DNA of 64,000 nucleotides from NCBI GenBank assembly GCA_902560875.1, contig CACENO010000001.1, positions 112,514 to 176,513 of the forward strand. The letters run 5' to 3'. This document shows, piece by piece, positions 62,306-64,000 of this stretch; position 1 is the stretch's first letter; each line of letters starts with the position of its first letter. The DNA comes from an uncultured Prochlorococcus sp. GTDB taxonomy: Bacteria > Cyanobacteriota > Cyanobacteriia > PCC-6307 > Cyanobiaceae. The notes below the pieces were generated by a model. That model saw only the letters and a program-made list of their open reading frames with translations, did no database searches and had not been told where the DNA came from. A program made the translations under genes and the position numbers.

Positions 62306-62503
62306 GTGTGTATCTATTTTTACCCTGATGGCCAATCAAAAGGGGCCTCTCTAGTCTTCCTAAAACCACGAAAAGACCATACATTCCTAGGTAAAAAGGT
62401 GGTTCTCAATCGATTGAATAGGACTCAGGGCTATGAAAAGGAATCTTCAGAAATTGATATGAGCAAAGTTTTGCAAGCCGAGCTTGGGAACTTAAGGCAC
62501 TAA
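62306..62503 (+). CDS. Hypothetical small protein
   Basis: GTG-initiated part of the track ORF that avoids overlap with the divergent 62090-62284 gene. Confidence 0.4.
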   Translation: MCIYFYPDGQSKGASLVFLKPRKDHTFLGKKVVLNRLNRTQGYEKESSEIDMSKVLQAELGNLRH

Positions 62504-63012
62504 CAGAAGTAAAAAACAAGTTAAAAATTGCTCATTAGACACTTTGAACTTCAAGACAGTAAATAATAAATATCTTTCATTTAAAGAAAGGTCTATTTAT
62601 CGGTGCTTACATCTTAGACAAGAATAAACACTTATTTAATTGGTTGCGCTTCGTCCCAATCCAACTCTTAAATTCGCTACCTCTCACCAAGAGCCATGAA
62701 GATCACGAAAAGCTTTGATTCCCTAATTTAAAGCAACACAAAGTAAATAAACAGGAGCTAATAAATTCAATGTACTATGAAGTAGATCAGTCTTTACAAA
62801 ACTTTTTCATAAAATCAAAAACTATTCATCCAAGAAACTCTTTTATGTCAATACTTCCAATTAATCAAATTTTCTAATTAGAGTTTCCTATAATTAAATA
62901 AAAAAGATGGCTTTACCAAATTACTGTACTAATTTTTCAGACAAGACTACTCTATATCCCTATCAAAGAAATAACTAGACGAACTATAGGAGATGCCATA
63001 CAAATAAATTCC

Positions 63013-63255
63013 CTACAAGCTTCCTCCACCATTGCAAAAACTCACTGCATCTGAAACGCTCTTCCCACTATTGCGCACTTCTTCAACACATTGATTGAAG
63101 ACTTTTGATTCTTTCTTTACTGAGCAAAGCATCACTGCAATTGCGAAAAGCGAAAGTGCTGCTAGCCCTCTTAATCCCAAGCCTGCTGCAGTAAACCCAT
63201 ACCAAAGAATTCGTCGATTTTTACTCCTAGTACATGTCTTAGATTTCTTACCCAT
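63013..63255 (-). CDS. Hypothetical Cys-containing membrane protein
   Basis: 80 aa; TM then 'CVEEVRNSGKSVSDAVSFCNGG'. Confidence 0.6.
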   Translation of the reverse strand: MGKKSKTCTRSKNRRILWYGFTAAGLGLRGLAALSLFAIAVMLCSVKKESKVFNQCVEEVRNSGKSVSDAVSFCNGGGSL

Positions 63256-64000
63256 TGGATTAAGCAGCGAATGTTAACACCTTAGGTAAGAATAAATGAA
63301 CTTAATAAAGAAGCAATAAAGGTCTACAAAAATCGATAATCTTCTTAGACCTAAGCCTACAACTATCTATAAAAAAATAAGTAGGTAACTTGATACTTAA
63401 TATAATTTCTATTCTCTTAATCAGCGTTTCCAATGCCTAACTATCAAAAATTCCTAACCCAGCTTTAAACATTAGACTCGATGCTGTAATCAAAATTGTA
63501 GCTCACCCTTAAACTCTGCTTTCATCAGTGGCTTCAACCAACACATCCACTAACACAAGTTGATAACAATAAGTGGCCTTTAGTCTACTGATTTCTTTTG
63601 GCAACTCGTTTCACTTCACTTGATAGACCTTTGAAAGACCATTGCACTTTCTAACAGCTCATGAAATAGGAGCTTTTACGCTTTCTTGTTCGACACAGAT
63701 GCTTTGGCAATTAACCCATTTAGCTCCTGGACACAAACTTTTGTAATTAAGGCAAGACATAAGGCGCATAGCACTAGAGCAAATCCATTCAAAAACGAAG
63801 CTATATTAAAAGTTCTTTTCGTTAAATCAGTTCTTTCTTTGTCGTTAGGTTAAATCATCAATACTTTAATGGCGAAAGCCAAATTAAAAATCACACTATT
63901 TTCGCAAAGCTGTTTTAGCAACTTGCCTGTATTGACTCTTACATCCTTTCTAGAAATTAAACATTAGATTTCTTTCCTTTCGCTAAATATTGAGTAATTG

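Noticed and set aside
63692-63860. Minus-strand hydrophobic frame (TDLTKRTFNIASFLNGFALVLCALCLALITKVCVQELNGL...)
   Set aside because: No ATG/GTG start before an upstream stop; only an internal TTG, so not called as CDS
1-64000. CRISPR arrays, IS transposases, rRNA operons
   Set aside because: No regularly spaced short repeats, transposase/integrase motifs or rRNA sequence recognised on reading

Overview
The window looks like a picocyanobacterial chromosome, most likely Prochlorococcus; this is inferred from gene content (psb28, a short HLIP, PAM68/DUF3464, small photosystem-like ORFs), low GC and compact gene order. Positions 1-38 kb are mostly dense housekeeping sequence: mnmH, psb28, two AI-2E proteins, secF/secD, pdhB, ispE, rsmA, rlmH, umuD/umuC, dnaG, ruvA, rpsO, dnaE, gatA, rlmB, mrnC, carA, trpD, an ABC exporter, msrA, tRNA-Pro(GGG), a bcp-type peroxiredoxin and a glycosyltransferase. 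From about 38 kb, and especially 44.5-64 kb, coding density falls. That part holds many orphan small membrane or secreted proteins plus a few larger genes (fused 5-oxoprolinase/hydantoinase, gamma-glutamyltransferase, fatty-acid desaturase, DUF2130 protein). The most notable structures are: (i) an 840-bp direct repeat with a single mismatch at 51907-52746 and 53484-54323, each copy carrying a convergent pair of small membrane-protein ORFs and a GC-rich non-coding tail; (ii) the 11-mer GGGTGATGGGG, found twice in each repeat copy and once upstream of a tiny hli gene; (iii) a compact predicted RNA structure (GC hairpin, then a 17-bp hairpin whose loop can form a 7-bp pseudoknot) directly upstream of that hli; (iv) an A-B-A'-B' pseudoknot-like element at 54871-54908. 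Also of interest are a HEATH-motif protein beside umuDC with a LexA-like box, a GIY-YIG-like/TM fusion, and a possible gamma-glutamyl scavenging pair (ggt and 5-oxoprolinase). All calls were made by eye; no database or folding software was used.
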